Assembly: GCF_008017455.1 (NCBI RefSeq)
Contig: NZ_VRTY01000067.1
Coordinates: 1-34,753, forward strand
Reading direction: 5' to 3'
DNA from: Pontibacter qinzhouensis
GTDB taxonomy: Bacteria; Bacteroidota; Bacteroidia; Cytophagales; Hymenobacteraceae
DNA length: 34,753 bases
In this document: positions 1 to 8,581 of the stretch, in pieces
How the letters are laid out: the number at the start of each line of letters is the position of its first letter
Position numbering within the stretch: position 1 is the first letter of the stretch
Program-made: the position numbers and the translations under genes
Notes under the pieces: model-generated
The model's database searches: none
Seen by the model: only the letters and a program-made list of their open reading frames with translations
What the model was told of the DNA's origin: nothing

Positions 1-2322
1 AACCTGGAAGAACTGACCCGGCTATCAAAAGAGATAGGCATGGTGGTAGCTGCCGTGGGAGGAGCCGAAGACCTGTATCTGGAGCAGGTCTCCGGTCTGC
101 CGCAGATCGTGGTGGACATTAACCGTAGGCAGATTGCCAAGTTTGGTTTAGATGTGGAGACGGTGAACCAGGCCATCAACGCCGCCTTTGCCGGGCAAAG
201 TGCCGGAATGGTGTATGAGGGAGACCGCCGCTTTGAACTGGTGGTGCGGCTCCTGCAGGAGCAGCGGCAGGATATCACAGATGTACGGCAGCTTTATGTC
301 ACGGCACCAAACGGAAGACAGGTGCCGCTGGAGCAGCTAGCCGCTATTGAGTACCGCCAGGGCCCGAACCAGATACAGCGCGAGGATGCCCAAAGGCGCA
401 TCATTGTGGGCTTCAACGTGCGGGGCCGCGACATTGCCGGCGTAGTGGAGGAAGTGCAGCAAAAGATTGACCGGCAGCTACAGCTCCCGCCGGGTTATTT
501 TATGACCTACGGCGGCCAATTTGAGAATTTGCAGGAAGCCAATAAACGGCTTTCGGTGGCCGTTCCGGCTGCCCTGGCGCTTATATTCCTGCTGCTTTTC
601 TTCACCTTCGGCTCTGTCCGGCACTCCTTGCTCATCTTCACGGCCATTCCGCTGTCTGCCATCGGGGGGGTGCTGGCGCTATGGCTCCGGGGTATGCCCT
701 TCAGTATTTCGGCCGGGGTCGGCTTCATAGCCCTGTTTGGGGTAGCCGTACTGAACGGTATCGTGCTGATTGCCGAGTTTAACCGGCAACGGAAGGAAGG
801 CGGTGTCCAGAACCTGCGGGAGGTAGTGCTGAACGGTACCGCCGTGCGTTTGCGCCCGGTGCTCATGACGGCTACCGTGGCCTCGCTGGGTTTCCTGCCC
901 ATGGCCCTCTCCAATTCAGCGGGTGCCGAGGTGCAGAAGCCATTGGCAACGGTAGTGATTGGAGGACTGGTTACCTCCACGATGCTCACCCTGGTGGTTC
1001 TGCCCGTGCTTTACATGCTGATAGAAGGCTATGTTATGAAAAAGAGGGGCAATAGCCTGGAACGGGGTGGGCTACCGGCTTCCCTTTCACTATTTATTGT
1101 TACGGCAGCCTTGGTGCTGGCTGCTGCCCCTGCCGCACAGGCGCAGCAGCAGAAACCAGTAAAAGTTTATTCCCTGGAGGAGGCGGTGAATAGGGCACTT
1201 GAGAAGAACCCATCCGTAGAGGCGGTGAGGCTCGGCATCAAGCGAAGCCAAAGCCTCCAGGGTACCGCCTGGGACGTTGACAAAACACAGCTGCAGTTTT
1301 CCACCGGAAAGCTGGAGTCCGGGAAGTACGACAATGAAATATCCCTCACGCAGTCCCTGCCCTTCCCGACCGTCTATGCCAGGCAGGCGAAACTGGCGGA
1401 AGAACTGGTGGAGGTAAGCAAAATAAACCTGACCCAACGCCAGCGGGAAATTGTCCGGGATGTCCGGTTGAATTACTATGGGCTGGTGTACACCCTTTCC
1501 CAATTGCAACTGCTCACCTATCAGGATAGTTTGTATTCACAGTTTCTCCGGGCAGCCAACGTAAGGCTCAGAACCGGGGAAACGAATCTATTGGAGCAGG
1601 TGACGGCAGAAACGCAGCTTGCGGAGGTAGGCAACAATGCGTTCCAGGCAAGAGCCGACAGGGCTGCTTTCCAGGCAAGGCTACAGGCTTTGCTGGTAAC
1701 CGACAGCTTAGTGGCCACGGCTGACACAACGCTTAACCGGCTGCCTTTGCCCATCCATGCCGAGCAACTGGTGGAACAGAACCCAGGGCTCCGGCTGGCC
1801 CGGCAACAGGTAGCGGTACGAGAAGCAGAGACTGAACTGGAACGGGCAAAACTGCTGCCGGACCTGAGGCTGGGCTATACCAACCGAGCCATTGCCGGCA
1901 GTCACGGGGACAGGGGAATGACGGAGTTGGAACCGGGTCAGGAAGTAATGGTCGGGGTGGGTATCCCGCTGTGGGCAAAGCCCCAAAAGAAGCGGATTGA
2001 GGCGGCAAGGGTACAGACCCAAATCGCGCACCAGAACCTGCAACACCTTCGCAATGAGTTGGAAGCCCAGGTGGAGGCGGCGCGTCAGCAGGCGCTCAAG
2101 TTCCAGGCCAGCGTCGGGTACTACGAGCGTACTGCGCTGCCCCAGGCTCAACTCATCATAACCCAGGCAACAAAAGCCTATCGGGCTGGCGAGATTGACT
2201 ACCAGGACTACCTCCTGAACCTGAACAGGGCCTTGGCTATCCGGGTAAATTACTTGGAGGCACTATATAAGTATGACCAGGCCGTCATTGAGCTGCAATT
2301 CATCACAGAAAACCAACCATAG
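1..2322 (+). CDS. CzcA/CusA-type RND heavy-metal efflux pump fused to a TolC-like outer membrane factor (5' truncated)
   Basis: The reading frame is open from base 1, so the gene begins before the window; 773 codons are visible. Roughly the first 340 visible residues are the C-terminal half of an RND pump: periplasmic porter segments followed by hydrophobic helices (about 540-1030 nt), ending in LPVLYMLIEG. The protein then continues without a stop through a signal-peptide-like stretch (about 1075-1145 nt, ending AAQAQQQ) into a TolC/CzcC-type outer membrane factor, recognisable from SLEEAVNRALEKNPS and the long alpha-helical coiled coil to the stop. Pump-OMF fusions are known in Bacteroidota metal RND systems, so this is probably natural. 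The retained signal-like segment suggests the OMF part crosses the inner membrane after the last RND helix. The adaptor gene follows 24 bp downstream. Metal specificity cannot be read; Co/Zn/Cd or Cu/Ag are possible. Confidence 0.9.
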   Translation, partial: NLEELTRLSKEIGMVVAAVGGAEDLYLEQVSGLPQIVVDINRRQIAKFGLDVETVNQAINAAFAGQSAGMVYEGDRRFELVVRLLQEQRQDITDVRQLYVTAPNGRQVPLEQLAAIEYRQGPNQIQREDAQRRIIVGFNVRGRDIAGVVEEVQQKIDRQLQLPPGYFMTYGGQFENLQEANKRLSVAVPAALALIFLLLFFTFGSVRHSLLIFTAIPLSAIGGVLALWLRGMPFSISAGVGFIALFGVAVLNGIVLIAEFNRQRKEGGVQNLREVVLNGTAVRLRPVLMTATVASLGFLPMALSNSAGAEVQKPLATVVIGGLVTSTMLTLVVLPVLYMLIEGYVMKKRGNSLERGGLPASLSLFIVTAALVLAAAPAAQAQQQKPVKVYSLEEAVNRALEKNPSVEAVRLGIKRSQSLQGTAWDVDKTQLQFSTGKLESGKYDNEISLTQSLPFPTVYARQAKLAEELVEVSKINLTQRQREIVRDVRLNYYGLVYTLSQLQLLTYQDSLYSQFLRAANVRLRTGETNLLEQVTAETQLAEVGNNAFQARADRAAFQARLQALLVTDSLVATADTTLNRLPLPIHAEQLVEQNPGLRLARQQVAVREAETELERAKLLPDLRLGYTNRAIAGSHGDRGMTELEPGQEVMVGVGIPLWAKPQKKRIEAARVQTQIAHQNLQHLRNELEAQVEAARQQALKFQASVGYYERTALPQAQLIITQATKAYRAGEIDYQDYLLNLNRALAIRVNYLEALYKYDQAVIELQFITENQP

Positions 2323-2346
2323 CCTACTTAAGCCAAATTAAATTTC

Positions 2347-3552
2347 ATGAAAAGGATAAACCATATACACCTGCTTTTCCTCTTAGGCCTCTTGCTTTTC
2401 TCCTCCTGCGGGAAGGAATCCGAACCAGCGCAGGAGTCCGGGGAGGAGCAGGCAGAAGAACAGCACGAAGAGCATCCTCAGATGGTAGAGCTAACCGAGG
2501 AGCAGTACCGCGTGGCGGGCATTACCCTTGGGAAGCCCGAGATGCGCAACCTGAGCAATATACTGACTTTAACCGGCAGGCTGGACCTGCCGCCGCAGAA
2601 CATGGCCTCCGTGAGTGCCCCATTGGGCGGATATGTGAAAAACACGGAGCTGCTGGAAGGCATGCGTGTCCGGAAAGGGCAGCAAATCGCCAGTATTGAA
2701 AACCCGGAGTTCGTGACGCTGCAGCAGGAATACCTGGAGGCAAAAAGCAGTTTGGTCTATCTGGAGCAGGAATACCAAAGGCAGAAGGAACTGTCCCGAG
2801 AACAGGTCACCTCAGGCAAGGCGTTCCAAAAGGCCACGGCTGAATACAGAGCCGCCAGGTCAGAGGTGGAGGCGTTGGGTGAAAGGCTTAAGATTATAGG
2901 CATTGTTCCGTCTTCCCTGCGGGAGGGTAAAATCAGGCGCATCCTGCCCCTCTTTGCTCCATTAGACGGGTTTGTCACCTACATCAACGCCAATGTCGGG
3001 CAGTTCGTGAACCCCACGGATGTGCTGTTCCGGATAGCCGACACCGACCACCTGCACGTGGAGCTAACGGTGTTTGAGAAAGACGTGGCCATCCTAAAAA
3101 AAGGGCAGAAAGTTCGCTATTCCCTTCCCAACGAGGCGGTAGCGCAGCACCAGGCCACCATCTACCTGATCGGCAAGGAAATCAGCCCGGAGCGAACAGT
3201 CCGGGTGCATGCCCATATGGACGAGGAAGACAAAGAGCTGATACCCGGCATGTATGTGCAAGCCCAGGTGGCGTTGGACGGCCGCGAGGTGCTGTCGCTT
3301 CCGGGGGAAGCCGTGGTGCAGGAAAACGGGCAGGACTTCCTTTTCCTGTACACCGGACAGGAAAAGGAGGGCGAAGCGGTGATGAAGAAGTTCCGCATGG
3401 TTCCTATAGAGAAGGGCGCGGAGGTAGAAAATTTTGTGCAGGTGGCGCTTCCCGCCGATACAGATACCGCTAACACAAACTTTGTGACAAAAGGTGCTTA
3501 TTCCCTGCTTGCCAAGATGCGAAACTCCGAAGAAGGCGGACACGGGCATTGA
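2347..3552 (+). CDS. RND efflux periplasmic adaptor lipoprotein (CzcB/CusB-like membrane fusion protein)
   Basis: This 401-residue protein starts with a lipoprotein signal: a hydrophobic stretch ending in the lipobox FSSC, Cys at residue 21. A short acidic and His-containing stretch (EEQAEEQHEEHPQ) follows. Next come the typical adaptor modules: a half biotinyl-lipoyl segment (SAPLGGYVKNTELLEGMRV), an alpha-helical hairpin rich in Q/E (about residues 120-180), the second lipoyl half (LFAPLDGFVTYINANVGQFV) and a beta-barrel. It ends in a His-rich tail (GGHGH) that could bind metal. It would link the inner-membrane RND pump to the outer-membrane factor encoded just upstream. The stop overlaps a possible TTG start of the next gene, so the genes are translationally close and very likely one operon. 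Confidence 0.92.
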   Translation: MKRINHIHLLFLLGLLLFSSCGKESEPAQESGEEQAEEQHEEHPQMVELTEEQYRVAGITLGKPEMRNLSNILTLTGRLDLPPQNMASVSAPLGGYVKNTELLEGMRVRKGQQIASIENPEFVTLQQEYLEAKSSLVYLEQEYQRQKELSREQVTSGKAFQKATAEYRAARSEVEALGERLKIIGIVPSSLREGKIRRILPLFAPLDGFVTYINANVGQFVNPTDVLFRIADTDHLHVELTVFEKDVAILKKGQKVRYSLPNEAVAQHQATIYLIGKEISPERTVRVHAHMDEEDKELIPGMYVQAQVALDGREVLSLPGEAVVQENGQDFLFLYTGQEKEGEAVMKKFRMVPIEKGAEVENFVQVALPADTDTANTNFVTKGAYSLLAKMRNSEEGGHGH

Positions 3553-3563
3553 CTTTTGACTTT

Positions 3564-3980
3564 ATGCTACAGGATTTAGATAAAACTTTGCAACAGAAAG
3601 GAGTCCGTCCCACGGCCATGCGGCTGCTGGTGCTGGACTACCTTTTAAAGCAACCGGCCGCCGTTAGCCTGAGCGATTTGGAAGCCTATTTTCACCGGGC
3701 GGACCGGATAACGCTTTACCGCTCCCTGAAAACGTTTGAGGGAAAAGGCCTGGTGCACAGCATCGACGACGGCAGCGGGGCGGTGAAGTATGCCCTATGC
3801 CCCGATGATTGCACTACCCTGGAGCACCACGACCTGCACGTGCATTTTTTCTGCAGCCAATGCCGCGAGACGTTTTGTTTGCCGAAGTCCCGCATTCCCG
3901 ATATCGCTTTGCCGGAGAAATTCAAAACAGAGGAGGTAAACCTCCTCGTGAAAGGCACTTGCGGTACATGTAGCGGTTAA
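3564..3980 (+). CDS. Fur-family metal-responsive transcriptional regulator
   Basis: A 138-residue protein from the ATG at 3564; a TTG start at 3549 overlapping the adaptor stop is possible but less attractive. The N-terminal winged helix includes GVRPTAMRLLVLDYLL and the recognition-helix region ITLYRSLKTFEGKGLV. The C-terminal part has the Fur dimerisation and metal-site signature: HHDLHVHFFCSQCRETFC, then a CGTC pair near the end, which gives the two CxxC motifs of a structural zinc site. This is known chemistry for Fur/Zur proteins. Its position inside the efflux operon suggests it senses the exported metal and controls the operon (inference). The length is typical of the family. Confidence 0.9.
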   Translation: MLQDLDKTLQQKGVRPTAMRLLVLDYLLKQPAAVSLSDLEAYFHRADRITLYRSLKTFEGKGLVHSIDDGSGAVKYALCPDDCTTLEHHDLHVHFFCSQCRETFCLPKSRIPDIALPEKFKTEEVNLLVKGTCGTCSG

Positions 3981-4038
3981 AATGCAATGCCATTGCAGAG
4001 CATGCGGCCCTACCTTTGTTTCAAAACAGGAAGTCACC

Positions 4039-4413
4039 ATGAAATTCAACCGGAACATGCCGAAGACATTGCGGCCGTTTTTCCGACAGGAGTTAGGCTC
4101 TTACCGGGAATTTTTGCTAAAAGGAGACATTCTAGAGGCCTGGACACATCTGGAACGGGCTCATATTCTGGGGCAGCCTTACCCCTTGGAGCATACTGCC
4201 GTGCATTTTAAGATGCTCCTTTTGGGGATACAAACCCGGAATGCAAGGGAGATAATGGGGCAGATACCTCGGCTCCTGGCAGGCGGCTTAAAATCCTGGG
4301 CAGGGGCGATCCCTCTGGGCAACACAGGCGGAGCAAATGTTTCCGCCTGGAGACCGATGCCTATTCCCAATGATTTGCAGGCTATCATACGGCAGGCAAA
4401 TGCTAACCTTTAA
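4039..4413 (+). CDS. DUF3703 family protein
   Basis: A 124-residue protein. The ATG at 4039 is chosen because it is preceded by a purine-rich AGGAAGTCACC and because the family begins close to the sequence KFNRNMPKTLRPFF; an upstream ATG at 3982 in the same frame would add 19 residues unlike the family. It contains a charged helical region (EAWTHLERAHILGQPYP, His-rich context with HTAVHFKM) characteristic of DUF3703. Members commonly lie between metal-resistance genes in Bacteroidota and Proteobacteria; the biochemical role is unknown. No signal peptide or clear membrane span is visible. The P-type ATPase starts 11 bp downstream. Confidence 0.8.
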   Translation: MKFNRNMPKTLRPFFRQELGSYREFLLKGDILEAWTHLERAHILGQPYPLEHTAVHFKMLLLGIQTRNAREIMGQIPRLLAGGLKSWAGAIPLGNTGGANVSAWRPMPIPNDLQAIIRQANANL

Positions 4414-4423
4414 ACGTAGGATA

Positions 4424-6439
4424 ATGAAAACAACTGAAAATAACACTCCTAGTGCTCCATTGAAACCGATGGAGATTACCTCTCCCCGAACCGCTGAACA
4501 ACCGGGACCTGTCAAAACCGATGAAAAGGGCTGTTGTGAGGTGCCATCCGGCAAACCCGGTGCCCAGGATGAACAGGAAGAGCACGAAGGAGCTTCTTAC
4601 GCCCCTACGATCATAAGCCTAATTATACTTTTAAGCGGCATAGCGCTGGATTATTTCAAAATAGATTGGTTTACCGACTATATCCGGTTAGGAGTCTATG
4701 GTATGGCGTATCTATTGGTTGGGGGAAAAGTTCTCATCCATGCTGCCGGGAACATTGGAAGAGGCGAAGTTTTCAATGAGTTCTTTTTGATGGGAATAGC
4801 CACCCTGGGGGCTTTCTATATCGGCGAATATGCCGAGGGCGTAGCGGTGATGTTGTTTTATGTTATCGGGGAGCATTTCCAGGAAGCGGCTGTGGCCCGC
4901 TCCCGCAAATCCATAAGGGCGTTGCTAGATAACCGGCCGGAAATTGTAGGCTTGGTGCAACAGGGTCAGGTAAGGCCTATTAACCCGCAGCAGGTTAAAG
5001 TCGGCGATGTCATAGAGGTAAAGCCCGGCGAAAAAGTAGCCTTGGATGGGGAGCTTCTCTCAGAGCGTTCCTCTTTCAACACGGCAGCGCTTACCGGTGA
5101 ATCCAAACCGGATACCAAAGCCAAAGGTGAGAAAGTACTGGCTGGCATGATTAACCTGGACCAGGTTATTCAACTAAAAGTCATTTCTACCTACGAGAAC
5201 AGTGCCCTTTCCAAGATTCTGCAATTGGTGGAACAGGCCAGTGGCCGCAAAGCCAAAACCCAGCAGTTTATAACCCGGTTTGCTAAAGTCTATACGCCGG
5301 TGGTGGTTTATATGGCCGTTGCGCTGACTGTTATTCCATACTTCTTTGTGGACGATTACGTGTTCAATGATTGGCTCTACCGGGCTTTAATCTTTCTGGT
5401 AATCTCCTGTCCGTGTGCCTTGGTCATTTCTATTCCCTTGGGTTATTTCGGGGGAATCGGGGCGGCATCCAAAAATGGCATTCTGTTTAAGGGGTCCAAC
5501 TACCTGGATTTAATGACAAAGGTGGATACCATCGTAATGGATAAAACCGGGACTTTGACTGAAGGAGTTTTTCAGGTGCAGGAGGTACAGGTACATGGCT
5601 GGGACAAGGCCGAGTTTCTAGCCCTTACGGCAGCCTTGGAAAGCAAGTCCACCCACCCCATTGCCTTAGCCGTGGTGGCTCATGACGGTGAGGGTTACAA
5701 GCAGAAAGATGTAAAAGACGTGGAGGAAATATCCGGCCACGGCCTGAAAGGAATGGTTGACGGTAAAGAACTCTTAGTCGGGAACAGTAAACTGTTGAAG
5801 AAATTCAATGTGGGGTACCCGGCGGAAGTTGATGCCATTGTGGAGAGTATCGTATTGGTGGCCATCAATAACCAGTATGCCGGTTATATCACCATTGCCG
5901 ATAAAATCAAAGAAGATGCTAAGGCGGCTATTGAGCAGCTGCACGGGCTGGGCATCAGGAACATAGTGATGCTATCCGGGGATAAGGATAATATCGTGCA
6001 GAAGGTGGCAAAATCGTTGAATATTGACCAGGCTTTTGGCGGGTTATTACCGGAGGATAAAGTAAGCAAGGTAGAGGCCCTTAAGAAGGAAGGCAGAAAT
6101 GTAGCCTTTGTTGGCGACGGTATCAATGATGCGCCGGTTATCGCGTTGGCTGATGTGGGAATGGCAATGGGCGGTTTGGGCTCGGATGCAGCCATCGAAA
6201 CCGCCGACGTGGTGATTCAGAATGACCAGCCTTCTAAAATAGCCACGGCCATCAATATAGGGAAAAGTACGAATTGGGTCGTCTGGCAGAACATTGGCTT
6301 GGCCTTCGGCGTGAAGGCATTGGTGTTGGCTTTCGGGGCCTTTGGCGTGGCCTCCATGTGGGAAGCCGTATTTGCCGATGTCGGGGTCGCTTTTTTAGCA
6401 ATTCTAAATGCTATCCGAATTCAGCGAATGCGCTTTTGA
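4424..6439 (+). CDS. Heavy-metal translocating P1B-type ATPase (CadA/ZntA-like)
   Basis: A 671-residue protein starting at ATG 4424, following the DUF3703 stop by 10 bp; an open upstream extension to 4337 overlaps DUF3703 and is unlikely. Landmarks: the CPx ion-binding motif SCPCALV (C329-P330-C331), phosphorylation motif DKTGTLT (D373), the HP dipeptide of P1B pumps (H411-P412), GDGINDAP (D565), and the actuator motif TGES. CPC together with the cation-efflux context fits Zn/Cd/Pb or Co export from the cytoplasm (inference). There is no N-terminal HMA domain; instead there is a short soluble tail with adjacent cysteines (C37, C38) and an acidic/His segment (residues 49-55), which may serve as a simple metal-binding tail. 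Confidence 0.95.
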   Translation: MKTTENNTPSAPLKPMEITSPRTAEQPGPVKTDEKGCCEVPSGKPGAQDEQEEHEGASYAPTIISLIILLSGIALDYFKIDWFTDYIRLGVYGMAYLLVGGKVLIHAAGNIGRGEVFNEFFLMGIATLGAFYIGEYAEGVAVMLFYVIGEHFQEAAVARSRKSIRALLDNRPEIVGLVQQGQVRPINPQQVKVGDVIEVKPGEKVALDGELLSERSSFNTAALTGESKPDTKAKGEKVLAGMINLDQVIQLKVISTYENSALSKILQLVEQASGRKAKTQQFITRFAKVYTPVVVYMAVALTVIPYFFVDDYVFNDWLYRALIFLVISCPCALVISIPLGYFGGIGAASKNGILFKGSNYLDLMTKVDTIVMDKTGTLTEGVFQVQEVQVHGWDKAEFLALTAALESKSTHPIALAVVAHDGEGYKQKDVKDVEEISGHGLKGMVDGKELLVGNSKLLKKFNVGYPAEVDAIVESIVLVAINNQYAGYITIADKIKEDAKAAIEQLHGLGIRNIVMLSGDKDNIVQKVAKSLNIDQAFGGLLPEDKVSKVEALKKEGRNVAFVGDGINDAPVIALADVGMAMGGLGSDAAIETADVVIQNDQPSKIATAINIGKSTNWVVWQNIGLAFGVKALVLAFGAFGVASMWEAVFADVGVAFLAILNAIRIQRMRF

Positions 6440-6474
6440 GAAGTGGAATTTCTTAAATAATCGTGGTACGTGCT

Positions 6475-6634
6475 TTATTTTCTGGGCATGTAAATGATAG
6501 CCCAAACCCCAGGCAAAGCTATCAACGCGCCAATAATATCGTATCGGTCTGGTTTAAAATCATCAACCTTCCAAGCCCAAATTAAGGCTATCACAATGAA
6601 AATACAACCATAGGCCGCTTTTACCCTTCTTTTC
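6475..6634 (-). pseudogene. ynfA: YnfA/UPF0060 family membrane protein, C-terminal remnant
   Basis: Reading the minus strand from 6634 to the TAA at 6477-6475 gives about 52 codons ending in the characteristic C-terminal half of UPF0060: RVKAAYGCIFIVIALIWAW, then a loop VDDFKPDRYD and a last helix IIGALIALPGVWAII ending YMPRK. The usual length is about 110 residues, so half is missing. The frame runs into the end of the IS256 element at 6635. Removing the IS and one copy of the target duplication continues the frame for about 17 further codons (to about 8070), but these do not look like YnfA and end in a TAG. The N-terminal half was therefore lost separately or earlier. Confidence 0.72.
6627..6634. 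repeat. IS256 target-site duplication, left copy
   Basis: TTCTTTTC, identical to 8015-8022; the identity extends by three C residues on the outer left side, which belong to the IS end on the right copy. Confidence 0.8.
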
Positions 6635-6692
6635 GAGGCTGTAAAATAAACTGTGTCAAAGGAATCGTAGTATTACTTGTAACACAGCAATC

Positions 6693-7908
6693 ATGGAAGA
6701 GAATAACAGCCTGGATCTGGAGAAGATCAAGCGCCAGTTTCTGAAGGAGTTCAGAAGCGGCAAACCCACCTTCGGTAAAGACGGAGCACTGGCTCCCATT
6801 CTAAAACACTTCTTAGAAGCAGCCCTGGAGGCAGAAATGGACCTTCATCTGGATGAGGAGGAACGCGGGAAAGGCAACCGTCGCAACGGTAAAGTAACAA
6901 AGCAGGTTCGCACCACAGACGGCACTATCGAGTTGGAGAGCTCCCGTGACCGTTCCTCGAGTTTTGAGCCGCAGATTATCAAAAAGCGGGAGACGATCCT
7001 GGCTGAGAACCTGGAGCCCCGCATCCTGAGCATGTACGGCCTGGGGATGAGCTTTCGGGACCTCTCCTCTCACCTCAAGGAGATGTACGACATGGATATC
7101 TCCCACGACACGCTCTCTGCCCTGACAGAGAAGATTGTGCCCCAGGTAAAGGAATGGCAGGCAAGGCCGCTGGATGGGCTCTACTGCATCGTCTGGCTCG
7201 ATGCCATGCATTACAAGGTAAGGCAGGAAGGGCGCACAGTTTCCAAAGCTGTCTACAATATTTTGGGCATTGACCGCACCGGCTACAAAGAGCTGCTGGG
7301 CGTGAATGTATCGGAAAGTGAAGGTGCCAATTTCTGGCTCTCGGTGCTCACCGACCTGCAGCAGCGGGGCGTGAAGGATATGCTCATTGCCTGCATCGAC
7401 AACCTCAAAGGCTTTGCCGAGGCCATCACCAGTGTTTTTCCGCAGGCAGAAGTACAGAGCTGCATCGTCCGATCCGCAATAGCCTCAAATATGTAGCCTC
7501 TAAAGATCAGAAGGAGTTCATGCGGGACCTCCAGCCAGTCTACAGGGCAGAAAGCAAGGGACTGGCCGAGCTACGGCTGCTGGAACTGGAGGAGAAGTGA
7601 AGAAATACCCGAAGGTGCTTGAGAGCTGGCAGCGAAACTGGGAGAAGCTGAGCACGTACTTCAAGTACGCAGAGCCGATCAGGAGGCTTGTCTACACCAC
7701 CAATGCCATTGAGGGCTTACACCGCCAGGTACGGAAGGTGACCAAAACCAAGGGGGCTTTCCCCTCAGACATGGCCCTGATGAAGCTCATTTACCTCTCG
7801 CACCAGAACATCAGCAAGAAGAGGGTCATGCCGCTTGCCGACTGGAGCCAGACGGCTCAGCAGCTAGCGATCTGGTTCGGGGACAGGATGCAGCTGGATT
7901 TGAAGTGA
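6693..7908 (+). pseudogene. IS256-family (MULE-like) transposase, two frameshifts
   Basis: Three frames together give one transposase of about 400 residues. Segment 1 (6693-7471) carries the first two catalytic aspartates: LDAMHYK (D170) and CIDNLKGF (D236). It breaks after CIV at about 7470, where the expected His-Gln codons are replaced by two bases, consistent with a 4-bp deletion. Segment 2 (7472-7597) reads IRNSLKYVASKDQKEF to LLELEEK. A second net loss (again explained by 4 bp) around 7598 moves to the third frame (to 7908), which carries the catalytic glutamate region NAIEGLHRQVRK and the C terminus ending MQLDLK. The two breaks are not at a typical programmed-slippage site, so this is best read as an inactivated copy. 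Confidence 0.88.
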
Positions 7909-7926
7909 AACGCACTTCAAAAGTTT

Positions 7927-7970
7927 GGCCCTTTTGCTATAAGGACTCACGCCAGAACAGCAAAAGGGCC
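7927..7970 (+). terminator. Hairpin after the transposase
   Basis: A perfect 12-bp stem, GGCCCTTTTGCT (7927-7938) with AGCAAAAGGGCC (7959-7970), around a 20-nt loop, 18 bp after the transposase stop and inside the IS. No clear T tract follows, so it may act as a structural end rather than a classic terminator. Confidence 0.5.
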
Positions 7971-8014
7971 AGTAAACTGAAATAAGGAAATGACACAGTT
8001 TAGATTACACTCCC

Positions 8015-8022
8015 TTCTTTTC
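8015..8022. repeat. IS256 target-site duplication, right copy
   Basis: TTCTTTTC, the second copy of the 8-bp duplication, directly after the right terminal inverted repeat. Confidence 0.8.
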
Positions 8023-8050
8023 AACGAAATGAATTTCTCTTCATTTCGTT
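8023..8050. repeat. 11-bp perfect hairpin at the IS border
   Basis: AACGAAATGAA (8023-8033) and TTCATTTCGTT (8040-8050) are exact complements around a 6-nt loop, directly beside the right target duplication. IS elements often insert next to such palindromes. The rest, to about 8174, shows no gene on either strand. Confidence 0.55.
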
Positions 8051-8174
8051 TCACCTATGTCCTTCAATCTGCAAAACTATAACAATTTCCGTTCTTTTAA
8101 ACGGCGAACTGTTTGCAGGCAAAGAGTTATGCGTCACAGCAACCGTACTGGTAGCAAAAGTGCCTTCGGTTTAA

Positions 8175-8399
8175 CTAGGGTCTTGCAGCCACCCTTTCAG
8201 CCAGCTTTTTTGCGAATGGAATAATGAAGAATGCTGTAATGTATGCAACCGGGACCATCGCCGTCCATGAATGGATAAGCTTATAGCCCCAGTCCTCAAC
8301 AAAACCGTAGTTCCGGGCTATACCTACAAAAGCCATAATGAGGGTCATAGGTAGGACCACAAACAAGGTTTGGATGTGTCTTAAATATTTCTTGTTCAT
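8175..8399 (-). CDS. DUF2798 family small membrane protein
   Basis: A 74-residue protein with two hydrophobic segments, LFVVLPMTLIMAFVGI (about residues 12-27) and MVPVAYITAFFIIPFAKKLA (about 48-67), joined by a short loop with the family-typical Ser-Trp (HSWTAMVPVAY). This matches the two-helix DUF2798 family in length and pattern; its function is unknown, and it is presumably in the inner membrane. It is one of the few intact genes in the decayed stretch. Confidence 0.75.
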   Translation of the reverse strand: MNKKYLRHIQTLFVVLPMTLIMAFVGIARNYGFVEDWGYKLIHSWTAMVPVAYITAFFIIPFAKKLAERVAARP

Positions 8400-8581
8400 A
8401 CTTAGTAGAAAGTGTTTTTCTATTCCGTCAGCTAAATTACAGATAAAATTTAAAATTGGCCGTAATCCCCTGACTGCTCAATTTACACATGCTAGTAGAG
8501 AGTGGTTCTTACCAGTGAAGAGCTCCTGTCTATGCTTGTTCCTAAACTACCTGCAGAAGACCATTTTACCCAGCCATGTCC

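Larger units (their letters stand above)
6635..8014 (+). mobile_element. IS256-family insertion sequence, 1380 bp
   Basis: The ends are 24-bp imperfect inverted repeats (6635-6658 and 7991-8014, 19 of 24 positions complementary; inner core TAAACTGTGTCA shared). They are flanked by an exact 8-bp direct repeat, TTCTTTTC, at 6627-6634 and 8015-8022, as expected for IS256-type target duplication. The element encodes one transposase, broken by two frameshifts, and ends with a 12-bp-stem hairpin. An inactive transposase with intact ends could still be mobilised in trans if a relative exists elsewhere. Confidence 0.88.

Noticed and set aside
3549..3563. TTG start for the Fur-type regulator overlapping the adaptor stop
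   Set aside because: The ATG at 3564 gives the usual family N terminus; the extra five residues add nothing recognisable.
7472..7600. Programmed ribosomal frameshifting in the IS256 transposase
   Set aside because: IS256 transposases are normally a single frame; there are two breaks, conserved residues are missing at each and no slippery heptamer is visible.
8400..8581. Possible small gene between DUF2798 and the egtB remnant
   Set aside because: Only a plus-strand frame (8338-8601) without resemblance to anything and antisense to DUF2798's start.
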